A DNA stretch of 11,401 bases from a bacterium. GTDB taxonomy: Bacteria > CAIWAD01. Made by a program: the position numbers and the translations under genes. Where the stretch lies: positions 1 to 11,401 of the forward strand of contig JAUXWS010000039.1 in NCBI GenBank assembly GCA_030685015.1. The letters run 5' to 3'. A model generated the notes under the pieces. That model was not told the origin of the DNA. It did no database searches and saw only the letters and a program-made list of their open reading frames with translations. Below are positions 1 through 10,245 of the stretch, piece by piece; the stretch's first letter is position 1, and every line of letters starts with the position of its first letter.

Positions 1-27
1 AAACTGGATACTGAGTGAGGACGGCAT
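1..27 (-). CDS. Putative 5' end of a leftward gene, cut by the window edge
   Basis: An ATG at 27-25 on the minus strand opens nine codons (MPSSLSIQF) that run off the window. It is preceded by an AAAGGAG Shine-Dalgarno at about 35-41 with 6-7 nt spacing, which is a strong start signal. A TTGACA hexamer lies at 84-79 on the same strand, but I see no convincing -10 box 17 nt downstream of it. The fragment is too short to identify. A gene divergent from the next one, lying in lower-GC DNA, could be a mobile-element gene, but this is only a guess. The call rests on the start signal alone. Confidence 0.35.
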
Positions 28-38
28 GATGGGCTCCT

Positions 39-57
39 TTCGTGAATGCGTCACGAA
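39..57. promoter_or_regulatory. Perfect 7-bp inverted repeat (possible operator)
   Basis: TTCGTGA-N5-TCACGAA is a perfect inverted repeat with a 5-nt centre. It overlaps the Shine-Dalgarno of the leftward gene starting at 27 and lies about 60-75 nt upstream of the first rightward gene. The shape fits a dimeric regulator site or a small hairpin occluding the ribosome site. No T run follows, so it is not a terminator. It resembles a CRP half-site pair, but the spacer is 5 nt rather than 6. Confidence 0.35.
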
Positions 58-161
58 GATCGGCCCGGGGTGGGACATGTCAACTCATTGACCTTGATCA
101 GCAGCCACTTCGGTAGCTGAAACTGCTGCGTAATCGGGTAAGCCAATGCCTGTTCCTGACC
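58..161. other. AT-richer leader segment with a sharp composition edge
   Basis: Hand counting gives 46 G+C in the 90 bases 71-160 (51%) against 71 in the 90 bases 161-250 (79%). The edge falls at about 158-162, within what reads as a signal peptide of the following gene. No tRNA, repeat unit or complete gene is visible. It may be an ordinary regulatory leader or the end of foreign DNA inserted against the gene. Confidence 0.4.
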
Positions 162-626
162 ATGGTGGGCGGCGCCGCCTGGGCCGCCGATCCGGCCCTG
201 GAGGCCTCGTCCGCGCCAATGGAGAACGCCGCCCGGCGGACGCAGGCGCACCGCGGACCCATCGACCAGCTGGCCGCCGAGACCCGCCAGGCCGTGGCGG
301 CCCTGGAGGCCGAGGCCGCCGCCGACCCGGCTCGCCACGAGGAGCTGCAGCTGCGCATCCAGGACCTCAAGGCGTCCGCCGAGCCGGAGCGTCTGCTCCT
401 GCTGGCCGCGACCTGTCGTCAGGCCGGCCGGCTGGAAGAGGCGGAGCGGGCTGAGGCGGAACTGGCCCGGCTGCGCCGCGTCGCTCCCCTGCGCCAGTCC
501 GCTCAGCCGCTCAGTCCGGAAGAGAAGGTCACCCTGGAGCGCGCGCTGGGCGCTGCAGCACCCGCCGCCACCCGGGAAGCGCCCACGGTCATGACTCCCT
601 CCAGCGAGGAAGGAGGGGTCCAGTGA
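162..626 (+). CDS. Small Ala/Glu/Leu-rich helical protein, probably exported; function unknown
   Basis: I do not recognise a family. From the first ATG the product is 154 residues. It has an alanine/glutamate/leucine/arginine-rich helical body (about residues 25-115), coiled-coil or single-TPR in character, and a Pro/Ala/Ser-rich tail. The N-terminus MVGGAAWAADPA ends like a signal peptidase I site (AWA-AD), yet the ATG start leaves almost no hydrophobic core. The frame stays open upstream to a TAG at 114-116 and encodes LKLLRNRVSQCLFLT. A CTG start at 117 would therefore give a normal signal peptide and 169 residues, although no Shine-Dalgarno precedes it. The stop TGA (624-626) overlaps the ATG of the metalloprotease at 626, so the two are probably co-translated and the product may act with that protease. 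The gene looks real from this coupling and from its codon composition, but the start is unsure. Confidence 0.6.
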   Translation: MVGGAAWAADPALEASSAPMENAARRTQAHRGPIDQLAAETRQAVAALEAEAAADPARHEELQLRIQDLKASAEPERLLLLAATCRQAGRLEEAERAEAELARLRRVAPLRQSAQPLSPEEKVTLERALGAAAPAATREAPTVMTPSSEEGGVQ

Positions 627-3600
627 TGCGCCACCTCCTGATCCTGCTAACCCTGCTGCTTGGCCTTGGCGGCACCCGCCCCGCCCAGGCCGACACGATG
701 GAGGGCGGCCGCCAGACCTGCGCCAGCGAGCTGAGCACCCTCGACCTGGAGTTCTACCAGCGCAACCTGGCGGCCGGCGTCTACGAATACGACGCCGCCC
801 GCACCCAGGCCACCTACCTGGTCTACCTCGCCTTCCACGTGGTGCGAACCACCAGCGGCACGGGCGGCATCGCGCAGTCCCAGCTGGACCAGGCGATGGT
901 GGACCTGGCCACGGCCTTCGCCGGCACCGGCATCTGCTTCCATGTGCTGCTGCAGGACACGATCAACAGCAGCACCTATTACAACATCGACAGCGACGCC
1001 GAGCGCAGCGCGCTCAAGGCCATCAACAACCATCCCAACGCCATCGACTGCTACTTTGTCAACGATGACGACGGCTGGTGTGGCATGTCCTCCTTCACCT
1101 GGAGTCCCGACCAGGGCATCACCTTCAGCAACAGCTGCGTGGGCCTGGCCAGCAACCCCAGCACCTTTCCCCATGAGGTCGGCCACTACTTCGACCTGCT
1201 CCACACCCACGAGACGGCCAACGGATCGGAGTGCCCCAACGGCAGCAACTGCGGCACGGCGGGGGACGGCCTCTGCGACACGCCGGCCGACCCCGGCCTG
1301 GGCACAGGCAACGTCAACGCCAGTTGTACCTACACGGGCAACTCGACCATCTTTTGCGCGGGGCAGACACGGACCTACAGCCCCAGTACGATCAATCTCA
1401 TGAGTTACAGCCGCAAGACCTGCCGCACCCAGTTCACGGCCAACCAGCGCACGCGCATGCTGGCCACCCTGACCGGGCCGCGCTGGGGCGAGGTGGGCTT
1501 CAATGCCCCCGACTTCGATGCCCCCACCCCGGCGGGTTGGAGCAACTCCATCGTGCCGCGCAACACGACCGGGGCCAGCAACGCCAGCTGCCTGGTGACC
1601 AGCACCCTGCCCGGCAACAGCAACGGCACCTGGCTCAACGCGGCCACGCGCCAAGCCAACAGCAACGCCATCTTCCCCTTCATCCACAATCGCCTCTACC
1701 TGGACGACGTGCATTTCTGGAATTACAACTACGGATGGGGCACCAACTGGGTGGGGACGCTCTACTACACCAATTTCGGCCCCATCACGGTGCGCGGCGG
1801 GCGCCACGCCCTCACCGCCCGGCTCGACTGGGACGATGAGGTCTGCGAGACCAACGAGAACGACAACGTGGACCACAGCCAGTGGGTCTGGTCGCCCTAC
1901 CAGCTGGCCGCCGGCGCCAGCGTGAGCCGCAGCGCCCCGCCCGCCCGCATGACCAGCACCTTCACCTATCCCAACTGCGACGGCTTCCAGTTCACGGGCA
2001 GCAGCTGGTGGACGGCCATCGCCATCCAGCCCGTCAGCTCGACGGCCGACTACGACATCAACCTGCATCAGGGCTACGCCAACTCGACGACGGGCTTCGC
2101 CGCCACCCTGGCCTCCTCCGCCTATGGCAGCGGCTTGCCCGACTGGGTGCTCATCAACCACAACAACGCGGGCTACGGCGGCTCCTACGAGGCGGGCGTC
2201 ACCAACTACAACAACCAGTCCGGGAACGTGCGCGTCAACCGCGTCAATAGCCGGACCGTGAGCCAGGTCGATGGCACCCGCGTCTGCGGCGAGCTGGCCG
2301 CCAACCAGATCCTCGACATCTTCGAATTTTACATCGCGGCCGACGAACTCAACCTGAGCTGGAGAATGGACCTGAGCAGCGAGCAGTCCGCCGACCTGGA
2401 CCTCTACCTCTACGACCGGACGGTGGAGTACGCCGGTCGCTCCAGCCACCTGGCCGTGAGCTCCAACAACGGCACCCCCAGCGAGACGATCACCCAGACC
2501 TTCACCACTGCCGGCTATTACGCCCTGGTCGTGGCCAAGCGCGGCTCGGCGGATCTGGGCACGGCCTGCGCCTACGATCTCACCTTCAGCGTCAGCGCCT
2601 TCCGGCTGGGTATCTACCCGCCCACCACGCCCCAGGTGGCGGTGGTCCAGGACACCAACCCCTGGGGTTCCACCGAGTGGACGGACCAGTTGACGGCCGC
2701 CGGCATCGCCTACGACGTCATCACCACGGCCAGCCTCGCCGCGACGAACCTGGTCACCTATAGTCTGATCATCGTGCCCAGCCCCACTTCCAACGGCTCC
2801 TACCTGAACATCCGCGACAACCTGGAGCGGCTGGACGACTGGAACCTTTCCGGCGGCGTGCTCATCATGGCCACCGGTCCCAACAACAGCTCGGGAAGCG
2901 GTCATGGCATCGTGGAAGGCATCTCCCAAACCTGGCAGACCTGCGCCACGGCCCACCCCACCGGCCACATCCTGGTGACGGGCGTGGGGGCCGACGCGCC
3001 GGGCAACAACGCCGTGCACTACGTCTACAGCAACGTGCCGGCCGGGTGGACGACCCTGGCCACCACCGACTGTGGCACGGGCAGCCCCTGCATGCTCACC
3101 AACGAGAGTCGCGGCCTCGTTCTCTACGGGGCGCCCATGGAGCACAGCGAACTCTACTTCAACTGCAGCCTGGGCGAGAGCATCGAAAACCTGGTGGCCT
3201 GGGGCTGGAAGCGCGCCCGGCAGACAGTGCGCGGCTATGGCACGCCCAACGGCTCCAGCGCGGTGCGCCAGCTGGTCTATCGCAACGGCAGCTTGTTCGG
3301 CAGCGCCTCGCACTCCACCAGCGAGGCTCTCTCCTGGCTGAGCATGTCGCCGACCTCGGGCAACCTCAGCGGCCTGGGCACGGTGACGACCAACTGGACC
3401 TTCAATCCGAGCGGCCTGTCGGCGGGGACCTATCGCGGCACGGCCACGGTGACCACCAGCCTCTACAACTCGCCGGAGACGGTCCATGCCGTGTTCACGG
3501 TGGGCAGCCGCAAGCCGGTGGCGCCGCTGGTCGTCTCGCTCACGCCGGTGGACTTCAGCACGGGCAACGCCACCCTGCAACTGACCTTCAATCCGGTCAC

Positions 3601-3901
3601 CGTGGACATCAACGGCAATCCGATCACGGTGGAATACTACAACCTCTACTACGACGACAATCCCTATCTGGACTCGCCGGGCGTGGCCCCCACCAACCTG
3701 ACCAGCCTGCTCCTCTATTTCGGCAACGTGGGCATGCTGGAGCAGGGCTTCGTGCGCGTGACGGCGGTGGATGAGAACGGCCTGCTGGTGGCGGACAGCC
3801 ATCCCGAGCTGCCGCTGCCCGACGCCGCCACGCTGCAGACCGCCCCCGCGTCCTTCCTGCGGCCCGTGCTGCCGGAGGCGGTCAACGAGTCCACCCGCTG
3901 A
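626..3901 (+). CDS. Secreted multidomain M43-like (pappalysin-type) zinc metalloprotease
   Basis: About 1091 residues. I chose ATG 626 over GTG 623; both lie downstream of the AGGAGG at 611-616. A signal peptide occupies residues 1-22 (leucine-rich core, cleavage after AQA). The metzincin zinc site HEVGHYFDLLH is at 183-193 with catalytic E184. A Met-turn (NLMSYS, M259) is followed by C..QFTANQRTRM, as in M43 pappalysins. The usual Gly of HExxHxxGxxH is Asp190. Further domains, by resemblance only, are: CARDB-like beta domain with the PAGW and DDEVCETNENDN signatures (about 285-430); PPC-like beta domain (about 545-660); ThuA/GATase-like alpha/beta segment (about 661-760); BACON-like repeat WLSMSPTSGNLSG..SAGTYRGT (about 903-961); fibronectin-III-like end (about 962-1052). 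Many cysteines suit an extracytoplasmic protein. I see no sortase motif or transmembrane anchor. Probable role is extracellular protein degradation; the substrate is unknown. The gene ends 19 nt before a terminator palindrome. Confidence 0.85.
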   Translation: MRHLLILLTLLLGLGGTRPAQADTMEGGRQTCASELSTLDLEFYQRNLAAGVYEYDAARTQATYLVYLAFHVVRTTSGTGGIAQSQLDQAMVDLATAFAGTGICFHVLLQDTINSSTYYNIDSDAERSALKAINNHPNAIDCYFVNDDDGWCGMSSFTWSPDQGITFSNSCVGLASNPSTFPHEVGHYFDLLHTHETANGSECPNGSNCGTAGDGLCDTPADPGLGTGNVNASCTYTGNSTIFCAGQTRTYSPSTINLMSYSRKTCRTQFTANQRTRMLATLTGPRWGEVGFNAPDFDAPTPAGWSNSIVPRNTTGASNASCLVTSTLPGNSNGTWLNAATRQANSNAIFPFIHNRLYLDDVHFWNYNYGWGTNWVGTLYYTNFGPITVRGGRHALTARLDWDDEVCETNENDNVDHSQWVWSPYQLAAGASVSRSAPPARMTSTFTYPNCDGFQFTGSSWWTAIAIQPVSSTADYDINLHQGYANSTTGFAATLASSAYGSGLPDWVLINHNNAGYGGSYEAGVTNYNNQSGNVRVNRVNSRTVSQVDGTRVCGELAANQILDIFEFYIAADELNLSWRMDLSSEQSADLDLYLYDRTVEYAGRSSHLAVSSNNGTPSETITQTFTTAGYYALVVAKRGSADLGTACAYDLTFSVSAFRLGIYPPTTPQVAVVQDTNPWGSTEWTDQLTAAGIAYDVITTASLAATNLVTYSLIIVPSPTSNGSYLNIRDNLERLDDWNLSGGVLIMATGPNNSSGSGHGIVEGISQTWQTCATAHPTGHILVTGVGADAPGNNAVHYVYSNVPAGWTTLATTDCGTGSPCMLTNESRGLVLYGAPMEHSELYFNCSLGESIENLVAWGWKRARQTVRGYGTPNGSSAVRQLVYRNGSLFGSASHSTSEALSWLSMSPTSGNLSGLGTVTTNWTFNPSGLSAGTYRGTATVTTSLYNSPETVHAVFTVGSRKPVAPLVVSLTPVDFSTGNATLQLTFNPVTVDINGNPITVEYYNLYYDDNPYLDSPGVAPTNLTSLLLYFGNVGMLEQGFVRVTAVDENGLLVADSHPELPLPDAATLQTAPASFLRPVLPEAVNESTR

Positions 3902-3919
3902 TCCGACCTGCCACTATCC

Positions 3920-3953
3920 ATGAGAAGCCCCGGCCGCGGCCGGGGCTTCTCAT
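3920..3953. terminator. Bidirectional terminator: 34-bp perfect palindrome
   Basis: Every base from 3920 to 3953 pairs about the centre 3936/3937. The core is GAAGCCCCGGCC and its complement, giving a very stable GC-rich stem with a minimal loop. It lies 18 nt after the metalloprotease stop and 25 nt beyond the glgX stop on the other strand, exactly between converging genes. T runs on either side are short (TTCTCATT on plus), so termination probably relies on stem strength. Confidence 0.85.
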
Positions 3954-3978
3954 TCTGCCAGGAATGGTCGGTGAGGGA

Positions 3979-6063
3979 TCAGTCTGTCATCTGCTGCAGA
4001 ACCACCAGGGAGAAGGGCTCCAGGTGCAGGAGCCCACCCCGCCGCGCCGCCGGGCCGGGCTCCAGGCAAGGCGGCTCCGGCCGGGCCGTGTCCAGCACCA
4101 GGCGCCACTGGCGGCCGGCCCCGGGCGGGGGCGGCGTGAAGTCGAGGCTTTCCTGCCAGAAGTTGAACGCGACATAGAGGTCGGGTGCGCCCGCCATGCC
4201 GCGCAGGGTCCAGGCCAGGCAGCGTGAGCCGGCGCTGAAGTCCGGCTTGTAAGGCCGCGTGCCGTGCCACTCCAGGTCCTCCGCCGTGAGGAAGCGGTCG
4301 TGGCGCAGGGAGGGGTGGGCGGCGCGCAGGGCGATGAGGCCGCGCACGAAGGCGTGCAGGTCGGCGTTCTGCTCCAGCAGGCTCCAGTCCAGCCAGGACA
4401 GCTCGTTGTCCTGGCACCAGGCGTTGTTGTTGCCGCGCTGGCTGCGCCCCAGCTCGTCGCCGGCCAGCAGCATGGGCGTGCCCTGGGAGAGGAAGAGCAG
4501 GGCCAGGTGGTTGCGCTGCTGGCGCCGGCGCAGATCCAGCACCTCCGGGCGCCCGGTCGGCCCCTCCACGCCGCAATTCCAGCTGTAGTTCTCGTTCAGT
4601 CCGTCCCGGTTCTGCTCGCCGTTCTCCTCGTTGTGCTTGCGGTCGTAGGAGACGAGATCGGCCAGGGTGAAGCCGTCGTGGCAGGTGATGAAATTGAGGG
4701 AGTGGGCCGGTCCGCGCCCGTTCCACTGGAAGAGATCCGAGGAGCCGCAGAGGCGGCTGGCCGCCGCGCCCGTGAAGCCCGGCTCCCCGCGCACCAGGCG
4801 GCGCATCTCGTCCCGGTAGCGTCCGTTCCATTGGGACCAGCCGCCCCCCGGCCGCAGACGGCCGCCCGCTCCGCGCAAGCCCTCGTCGAAACTGCCCACC
4901 TGGTAGAGGCCGGCCGCGTCCCAGGCCTCGGCGATGAGGCGCGTCCCGGCCAGCACCGGATCCAGGGTGATCTGCTCCAGCACCGGCGGACTGACCAGGA
5001 CATGACCCTCCGGATCCCGGCCCATCACGGCTGCCAGGTCGAAGCGGAAGCCGTCCACGCCGAACTCCGTCACCCAGCTGCGCAGGCAGGTCAGGATGTA
5101 GTCGCGCACGATGGGATGGTTGCAGTTGAAGGTGTTGCCGCAGCCCGTGAAGTCCAGATAGGCGCCGTCCGGGCCGTGCATGTACCAGATCTCGTCGTCC
5201 AGCCCGCGGAAGTGGAGGGTAGGGCCGCGCGCGCTGCCCTCCGCTGTGTGGTTGAGCACCACGTCGAGGATCACCTCGATGCCGGCGCCATGCAGGGCGT
5301 CCACCATGGCGCGGAATTCCTCCACGGCGGCGAGGGGTTCCCCTCGGGCGGCGTAGTGGGTGGCCGGCGCCAGCAGGCCCACCGGGTCGTAGCCCCAGTA
5401 GTTGCTCAAGCCCTTGCCGGTGCGGGGGTTGATGAAGACGTTGGCGTGCGGATCGAAGACATGGACGGGCATCAGCTCCACCGCCGTGACGCCCAGGTCC
5501 CGCAGATAGGGGATGCGCTCGGCGAGGCCGGCATAGGTGCCGGGTTTTGCCACGCCGCTGGAGGGGTGGGCGGTGAAGCCCTTGACGTGCAGCTCGTAGA
5601 TGACGAGGTCCTGCAGGGGGCGGCGGGGCGGGCGGGGATGCCGCCAGACATGCCCGGGCAGGGGAAACCACGCATGGAAGCCCACGCGCATGCCGTCCTG
5701 GTGGCGTCCGAGGGCGCGGGACCAGGGGTCGGCCAGATCCTGGCCGTCCACCCGCCAGGCGTAGCGCACGGGCCTGGCCAGGCCCCCCACCTCCACATGC
5801 CAGACCTGCCCCGTGCGGTTGGCGGCTTCGTCCAACTCCAGCTCGAGCACCGGCTCGCCGCGTTCGCGGTCGAGGATGAGGAGGGAGACCTGCCGGGCGC
5901 GGGTGGTGGGCAGGGCGAAGTTGACCCGGCCATGCAGGGGGTCGGCCGTGCAGCCGGGTGGACAGCTGGCCCCCAGCGGCAGGCAGCGGCCCGGCCCTTC
6001 CCCCAGCTGGTGGGGCGGCTCCAGCACCCGGGTGGGATCGCCGTGGAGACGCAGCCGGGCCAC
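3979..6063 (-). CDS. glgX: Glycogen debranching enzyme GlgX (GH13, isoamylase type)
   Basis: Hydrolyses alpha-1,6 branches of limit dextrins left by glycogen phosphorylase, in the cytoplasm. The 694 residues fit the family's usual 650-720. An N-terminal CBM48-like beta domain (about 28-115, VNFAL, YAWRVDG) precedes the GH13 barrel. Region I is DVVLNH (267-272). The nucleophile is D342 in DGFRFDLA, the acid/base is E379 in LIAEAWD, and the transition-state stabiliser is D463 in CHDGFTL. The GlgX/TreX signature HNEENGEQNRDG is at 477-488. The start is GTG at 6063, 3 nt after the aminopeptidase stop, with only a weak GGTGG-type ribosome site; translational coupling is likely. The first internal ATG is residue 125, far too late. 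It is the last gene of the operon, ending at the palindromic terminator. TreX-like transfer activity cannot be excluded. Confidence 0.95.
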   Translation of the reverse strand: MARLRLHGDPTRVLEPPHQLGEGPGRCLPLGASCPPGCTADPLHGRVNFALPTTRARQVSLLILDRERGEPVLELELDEAANRTGQVWHVEVGGLARPVRYAWRVDGQDLADPWSRALGRHQDGMRVGFHAWFPLPGHVWRHPRPPRRPLQDLVIYELHVKGFTAHPSSGVAKPGTYAGLAERIPYLRDLGVTAVELMPVHVFDPHANVFINPRTGKGLSNYWGYDPVGLLAPATHYAARGEPLAAVEEFRAMVDALHGAGIEVILDVVLNHTAEGSARGPTLHFRGLDDEIWYMHGPDGAYLDFTGCGNTFNCNHPIVRDYILTCLRSWVTEFGVDGFRFDLAAVMGRDPEGHVLVSPPVLEQITLDPVLAGTRLIAEAWDAAGLYQVGSFDEGLRGAGGRLRPGGGWSQWNGRYRDEMRRLVRGEPGFTGAAASRLCGSSDLFQWNGRGPAHSLNFITCHDGFTLADLVSYDRKHNEENGEQNRDGLNENYSWNCGVEGPTGRPEVLDLRRRQQRNHLALLFLSQGTPMLLAGDELGRSQRGNNNAWCQDNELSWLDWSLLEQNADLHAFVRGLIALRAAHPSLRHDRFLTAEDLEWHGTRPYKPDFSAGSRCLAWTLRGMAGAPDLYVAFNFWQESLDFTPPPPGAGRQWRLVLDTARPEPPCLEPGPAARRGGLLHLEPFSLVVLQQMTD

Positions 6064-6066
6064 GGC

Positions 6067-7416
6067 TCAGTCCACCCGCAGGAAGGTGGCCAGCGCCTCC
6101 GTCATCCAGAGCGGGTCCAGGGCGCCGGCGCACTCCCGCACGCTGTGCATGGAGAGCATGGGATTGCCCACGTCCACGGCCGGGATGCCCAGGCGGGCCG
6201 AGGCCATGGGACCGATCGTCGTGCCGCAGGGCAGGTCCGTGCGATGGACGTAGTGCTGCACCGGCACGCCGGCGGCCTGGCAGATCCGCTCGAAGCGGGC
6301 CGCCCCCTCGCCATTGGTCGTGTAGCGCAGGTTGCTGTTGTGCTTGATGACCGGCCCGCGGTTGAGGAAGGCCTGATGCTGCGGATCGTACCAGCGCAGG
6401 TAGTTGGGGTGCAGGGCGTGGGCCATGTCGGCGCTGATGAGGAAGCTGCGCGAGCAGGCCCGCAGGAAGTCGCCGCGGCCGCCCCCCAGCGCCTCGTGGA
6501 CGCGCTCCAGCAGGTCCGGCAGGAAGCTGCCGTCGGCGCCCTGGGGACTTTGGCTGCCCACCTCCTCATGGTCGAAGAAGACAGCCAGGGCGGTGGCGGC
6601 GGGGCGGATCCCCTCCTCCACCAGACGCTGCACGGCCAGGAGGCCGGCGTGGCACATGGCCAGGTTGTCCAGCCGCCCGGCGGCGATGAACTCCCGACCC
6701 GGCCCCCAGAAGGCCGCCGCCTGCAGATCCCAGGCGCAGAGGTCGAAGCCGAGGATCGCCCCCGGGTCCACGCCCGCCGTCTCCGCCAGCAGTCCGCGCA
6801 GAAGGCCGCCCTCGGGCAGTCCCTCCTCCGCCGTTGCCAGCAGCAGGGGCAACTCCTCCTGCTTGTCCAGCACCAGGCCCTTGTTGTTCACTTCGCGGTT
6901 GAGGTGGATGGCCGGATTGGCCAGCCGCAGGAGGGCCTGCTCCAGCCGCACGGTCCGCGTGAGGACGGCCGTGGCCGAGGCGGGATCCTCCAGCACCAGG
7001 CGACCGGCCAGCCCCAGCTCGCGATCGGTCCAGGTGGCCAGGATGGGTCCGCCGTAGACCTCCACCCCCAGGCGCAGCAGGCCGCCCTTGGCATGCTCGC
7101 CCTGAGGCTTGACGCGCAGGCCGGGGGAATCGGTGTGGGCGCCCATCAGGCGGAAGCCGGCCCGGGCCGGGGCCTCCCCCCCCGCCACGAAGGCGGCCAG
7201 GGCGCTGCCGGCGCGGGTGGTGAAGTAGCCGCGCCCCGCCTCCAGCTCCCAGGCCTCGCCCTCCTCCAGGCGCAGGAAACCGGCCGCCGTCAGCCGGCGC
7301 CCCATCTCCTCCACCGCATGCCAGGGGCTGGGGGAGGCGTCGAGGAAGGCCAGCAGGTCCGCGGCGCAGGCATCGTGGCGCGCCAGATCCCCTCCCGTCC
7401 CGTCCAGTGCCGTCAT
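6067..7416 (-). CDS. apeB: M18 family aminopeptidase (aspartyl aminopeptidase type)
   Basis: A cytosolic dinuclear zinc exopeptidase that, in this family, prefers N-terminal Asp/Glu or other residues of short peptides. The 449 residues show the complete M18 set: HTDSPG (H94, D96), GRLDN (D250, bridging metal ligand), FFDHEEVGS (E284/E285), SADMAHALHPN (D330), KHNSNLRYTTN (358-368), and GIPAVDVGNPMLSMHS..E with H424. No catalytic residue is missing. I chose the ATG at 7416 because AGGAGG lies 6 nt upstream (7423-7428). The frame is open a further 30 codons into glgP, but that part reads as arginine-rich shadow sequence. It starts 10 nt after the glgP stop and ends 3 nt before glgX. A peptidase between two glycogen-degrading enzymes is unexpected. 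It may simply share starvation-linked expression; no direct link is shown. The specificity is not readable from the sequence. Confidence 0.95.
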   Translation of the reverse strand: MTALDGTGGDLARHDACAADLLAFLDASPSPWHAVEEMGRRLTAAGFLRLEEGEAWELEAGRGYFTTRAGSALAAFVAGGEAPARAGFRLMGAHTDSPGLRVKPQGEHAKGGLLRLGVEVYGGPILATWTDRELGLAGRLVLEDPASATAVLTRTVRLEQALLRLANPAIHLNREVNNKGLVLDKQEELPLLLATAEEGLPEGGLLRGLLAETAGVDPGAILGFDLCAWDLQAAAFWGPGREFIAAGRLDNLAMCHAGLLAVQRLVEEGIRPAATALAVFFDHEEVGSQSPQGADGSFLPDLLERVHEALGGGRGDFLRACSRSFLISADMAHALHPNYLRWYDPQHQAFLNRGPVIKHNSNLRYTTNGEGAARFERICQAAGVPVQHYVHRTDLPCGTTIGPMASARLGIPAVDVGNPMLSMHSVRECAGALDPLWMTEALATFLRVD

Positions 7417-7422
7417 CGCGGA

Positions 7423-7426
7423 CCTC

Positions 7427-7428
<2 letters not shown>
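7423..7428 (-). promoter_or_regulatory. Shine-Dalgarno setting the aminopeptidase start
   Basis: AGGAGG on the minus strand, 6 nt before ATG 7416. It overlaps the TAG stop of glgP (7429-7427), so ribosomes finishing glgP arrive directly on this site. It fixes the aminopeptidase start against longer in-frame alternatives reaching 7506. Confidence 0.8.
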
Positions 7429-9903
<2,475 letters not shown>

Positions 9904-9907
<4 letters not shown>

Positions 9908-10245
9908 GCATGCTCCTTCTTGAGGAGGCCGTTGACGATGAGGGTGACCACCGACAGGAGGAAGGCCCCCAGCACGGCGCTGCCGAAGCCCTTCACGTGG
10001 AAGCCGTCCACCAGCCAGGCGGTCAGGGCCAGGCAGGCGCCGTTGATCACCAGGGTGAAGAGACCCAGACTGAGCAGGTTGACCGGCAGGGTCAGCAGCA
10101 GCAGCACCGGTTTGAAGCTAAGGTTGATCAGGCCGAGCACCAAGGCGGCGATGGCGCTGCTGAGGAGGCTGTCGGACCAGATGCCCGGCAACACCTGCAG
10201 CACGACGAGCAGACCGAAGAAGGTGACGGCCAGCCGCCGGATCAT
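9904..10245 (-). CDS. Four-helix membrane protein, DUF360 / phage holin family IV-like
   Basis: A 113-residue integral membrane protein with four hydrophobic segments at about 5-22, 30-46, 48-75 and 84-108. The LPGI motif (19-22), ALVLGLINLSFKPVLLLLTLP and GFHV (81-84) are typical of the DUF360 / mycobacterial 4-TMS phage holin superfamily IV. Members are widespread single chromosomal genes of unproven function; the holin name comes from topology, not from a shown lysis role. ATG 10245 has GGGAGG 7 nt upstream (10253-10258) and overlaps the patatin stop by 4 nt. Its own stop overlaps the glgP start by 4 nt, so it is translationally linked on both sides. There is no phage gene nearby, so a lysis cassette is unlikely. 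The short basic tail (KKEHA) is probably cytoplasmic. Confidence 0.88.

Noticed and set aside
155-163. 9-bp inverted match (ATGGTCAGG) between the left segment and 11157-11165, as if element ends
   Set aside because: A 9-bp match over 11 kb is expected by chance, and neither copy is flanked by further similarity or target duplications.
647-3802. 1051-codon open frame antisense to the metalloprotease
   Set aside because: It is full of low-complexity Val/Gly/Ala/Arg/His sequence typical of the complement of a GC-rich gene, with no recognisable domain, while the plus strand encodes clear protease motifs and a signal peptide.
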